Position numbers and translations under genes: made by a program. Below are positions 5,624-6,432 of a stretch of 6,432 bases of DNA, piece by piece. Location of the stretch: positions 1 to 6,432 of the forward strand of contig DXLY01000103.1 of the NCBI GenBank assembly GCA_019414465.1, written 5' to 3'. Source of the stretch: Collinsella sp. Its GTDB lineage: Bacteria; Actinomycetota; Coriobacteriia; Coriobacteriales; Coriobacteriaceae. The notes beneath the pieces were generated by a model that did no database searches, was not told the DNA's origin, and saw only the letters and a program-made list of their open reading frames with translations. How positions within the stretch are numbered: the stretch's first letter is position 1; each line of letters begins with the position of its first letter.

Positions 5624-6432
5624 ATGACCGACACGCCAACAGAACATACCGAGGGCTTGCTTCGCATTGGCGAAGTGGCGCGCCTGTTTAACCTGAGCGT
5701 GGGCACGCTGCGCCATTACGAGCAGATGGGCTTGCTCGACCCGGCGCACATCGATCCGGCGAGCGGGTACCGCTACTACGGATCGCGGCAGCTCTCCACC
5801 CTTAACACCATCAGCCACCTGCGCGTTCTCGATTTGCCGCTCGCACAAATCCGTGAGTTTGTGACCACGCGCGATGTGAACCTTATGCAGCGGCAGCTGG
5901 CTCAGCAGCAGGAGCTCATCGAACGCAAGCGCCGCGAGCTGGAGCGCGTTTCACGCAAGATTGACAACCGACTTGCCCTGCTTCACGACGCCTTGAACAC
6001 CGAGCTCGATACCATTTGCGCAATCGATGCGCCCGAGCTTCGCTGCGCCGTGCTGCGCGAACGCGTCAACCCTACCGACGCCTATGCGCTGGAGTGGCAG
6101 ATTCGTCAACTGCAGAAGGGTCAGCACGAGACCTTTGTCTTTCTGGGCAACTTGGGCGTCGGAATTGGCGTCGAGCGCCTCGCCGCCGCCGACTTTGATG
6201 GCTACGACGAGGTCTTTCTGCTGCTCGATGACACTGATGATTACTTGGGCAACGTCGAGACACGACCCTCCGCGCGCTGCCTGACCATTAGCTTCCGCGG
6301 CACGCACGGACAGGCAGCCCCACGCTACGAGCGGCTGCTCGGCTATATGCACGAGCACGGCCTAGCGCCCGCCGGGCCCTCGCGCGAGATCGCCCTCATC
6401 GACGACATCATCAGCGATGATCCGGCAACCTA
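5624..6432 (+). CDS. MerR/BmrR-type regulator with GyrI-like ligand domain (3' end cut by window)
   Basis: The frame is open from the ATG at 5624 to the window edge, giving 269 residues without a stop. BmrR-like proteins are about this long, so only a short tail is probably missing. AAGGAG (5611-5616) lies 7 bases before the start. Residues 13-80 form the MerR winged helix-turn-helix: LRIGEVARLFNLSVGTLRHY (13-32), YEQMGLLDP (32-40) and SGYRYY (47-52). A Gln/Glu/Arg-rich helix (about 84-122) is the dimerising coiled coil. Residues from about 138 resemble the GyrI-like effector domain that binds hydrophobic cations in BmrR. It is not of the metal type: only three cysteines (C132, C141, C219) are present, none in the metal-binding arrangement. 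It follows the MATE gene on the same strand, 74 bases after its stop. It probably activates the pump promoter at 4132-4162 in response to a transported compound and, if cotranscribed, its own gene. Confidence 0.9.
   Translation, partial: MTDTPTEHTEGLLRIGEVARLFNLSVGTLRHYEQMGLLDPAHIDPASGYRYYGSRQLSTLNTISHLRVLDLPLAQIREFVTTRDVNLMQRQLAQQQELIERKRRELERVSRKIDNRLALLHDALNTELDTICAIDAPELRCAVLRERVNPTDAYALEWQIRQLQKGQHETFVFLGNLGVGIGVERLAAADFDGYDEVFLLLDDTDDYLGNVETRPSARCLTISFRGTHGQAAPRYERLLGYMHEHGLAPAGPSREIALIDDIISDDPAT

Noticed and set aside
5951..6358. Minus-strand open frame opposite the MerR-type regulator
   Set aside because: It is antisense to a gene with a clear MerR domain, and its composition is unremarkable.

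Overview
The window reads as chromosomal DNA from a GC-rich bacterium. The gene set, the style of the proteins and the many hairpin-forming intergenic repeats suggest a gut actinobacterium of the class Coriobacteriia, for example a Collinsella relative. That placement is inference from general familiarity; nothing in the window proves it. Five protein-coding genes can be supported, the last one cut by the window edge.

Layout. Positions 1-252 hold no convincing gene. They contain three consecutive inverted repeats: two compact hairpins that share a core, and one 100-bp imperfect hairpin. On the minus strand follows a two-gene molybdenum-cofactor operon, moaA (1559-2614) then a moaC-mobB fusion (253-1554). 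The two are separated by 4 bases, with the second gene's ribosome binding site lying in the end of the first. A likely promoter for the pair lies at 2655-2682. Next, also on the minus strand, is a 345-residue protein (2848-3885) with an AbiEi-antitoxin-like N-terminal region and a C-terminal PD-(D/E)XK nuclease-like domain. It is bracketed by two identical 59-bp palindromic elements (2748-2806 and 3990-4048), like a self-contained cassette. On the plus strand come a MATE-family multidrug/cation antiporter (4203-5549) and a MerR/BmrR-type regulator (5624 to the window end).

How the genes work together. MoaA and MoaC carry out the first two steps of molybdopterin synthesis (GTP to cyclic pyranopterin monophosphate). 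MobB acts at the last, nucleotide-attachment step, so the operon joins the two ends of the pathway. The MATE pump and the MerR regulator form a probable drug-responsive unit. A promoter with the MerR-family layout (TTGACT -35 box, 19-bp spacer, dyad in the spacer) sits upstream of the pump, and the regulator is encoded 74 bases downstream of it.

The least ordinary part is the nuclease-like gene between identical palindromes. A related hairpin at 33-66, with the same outer arm sequence, suggests that a family of such elements is scattered in this genome. No tRNA, rRNA, CRISPR array or insertion sequence was seen.
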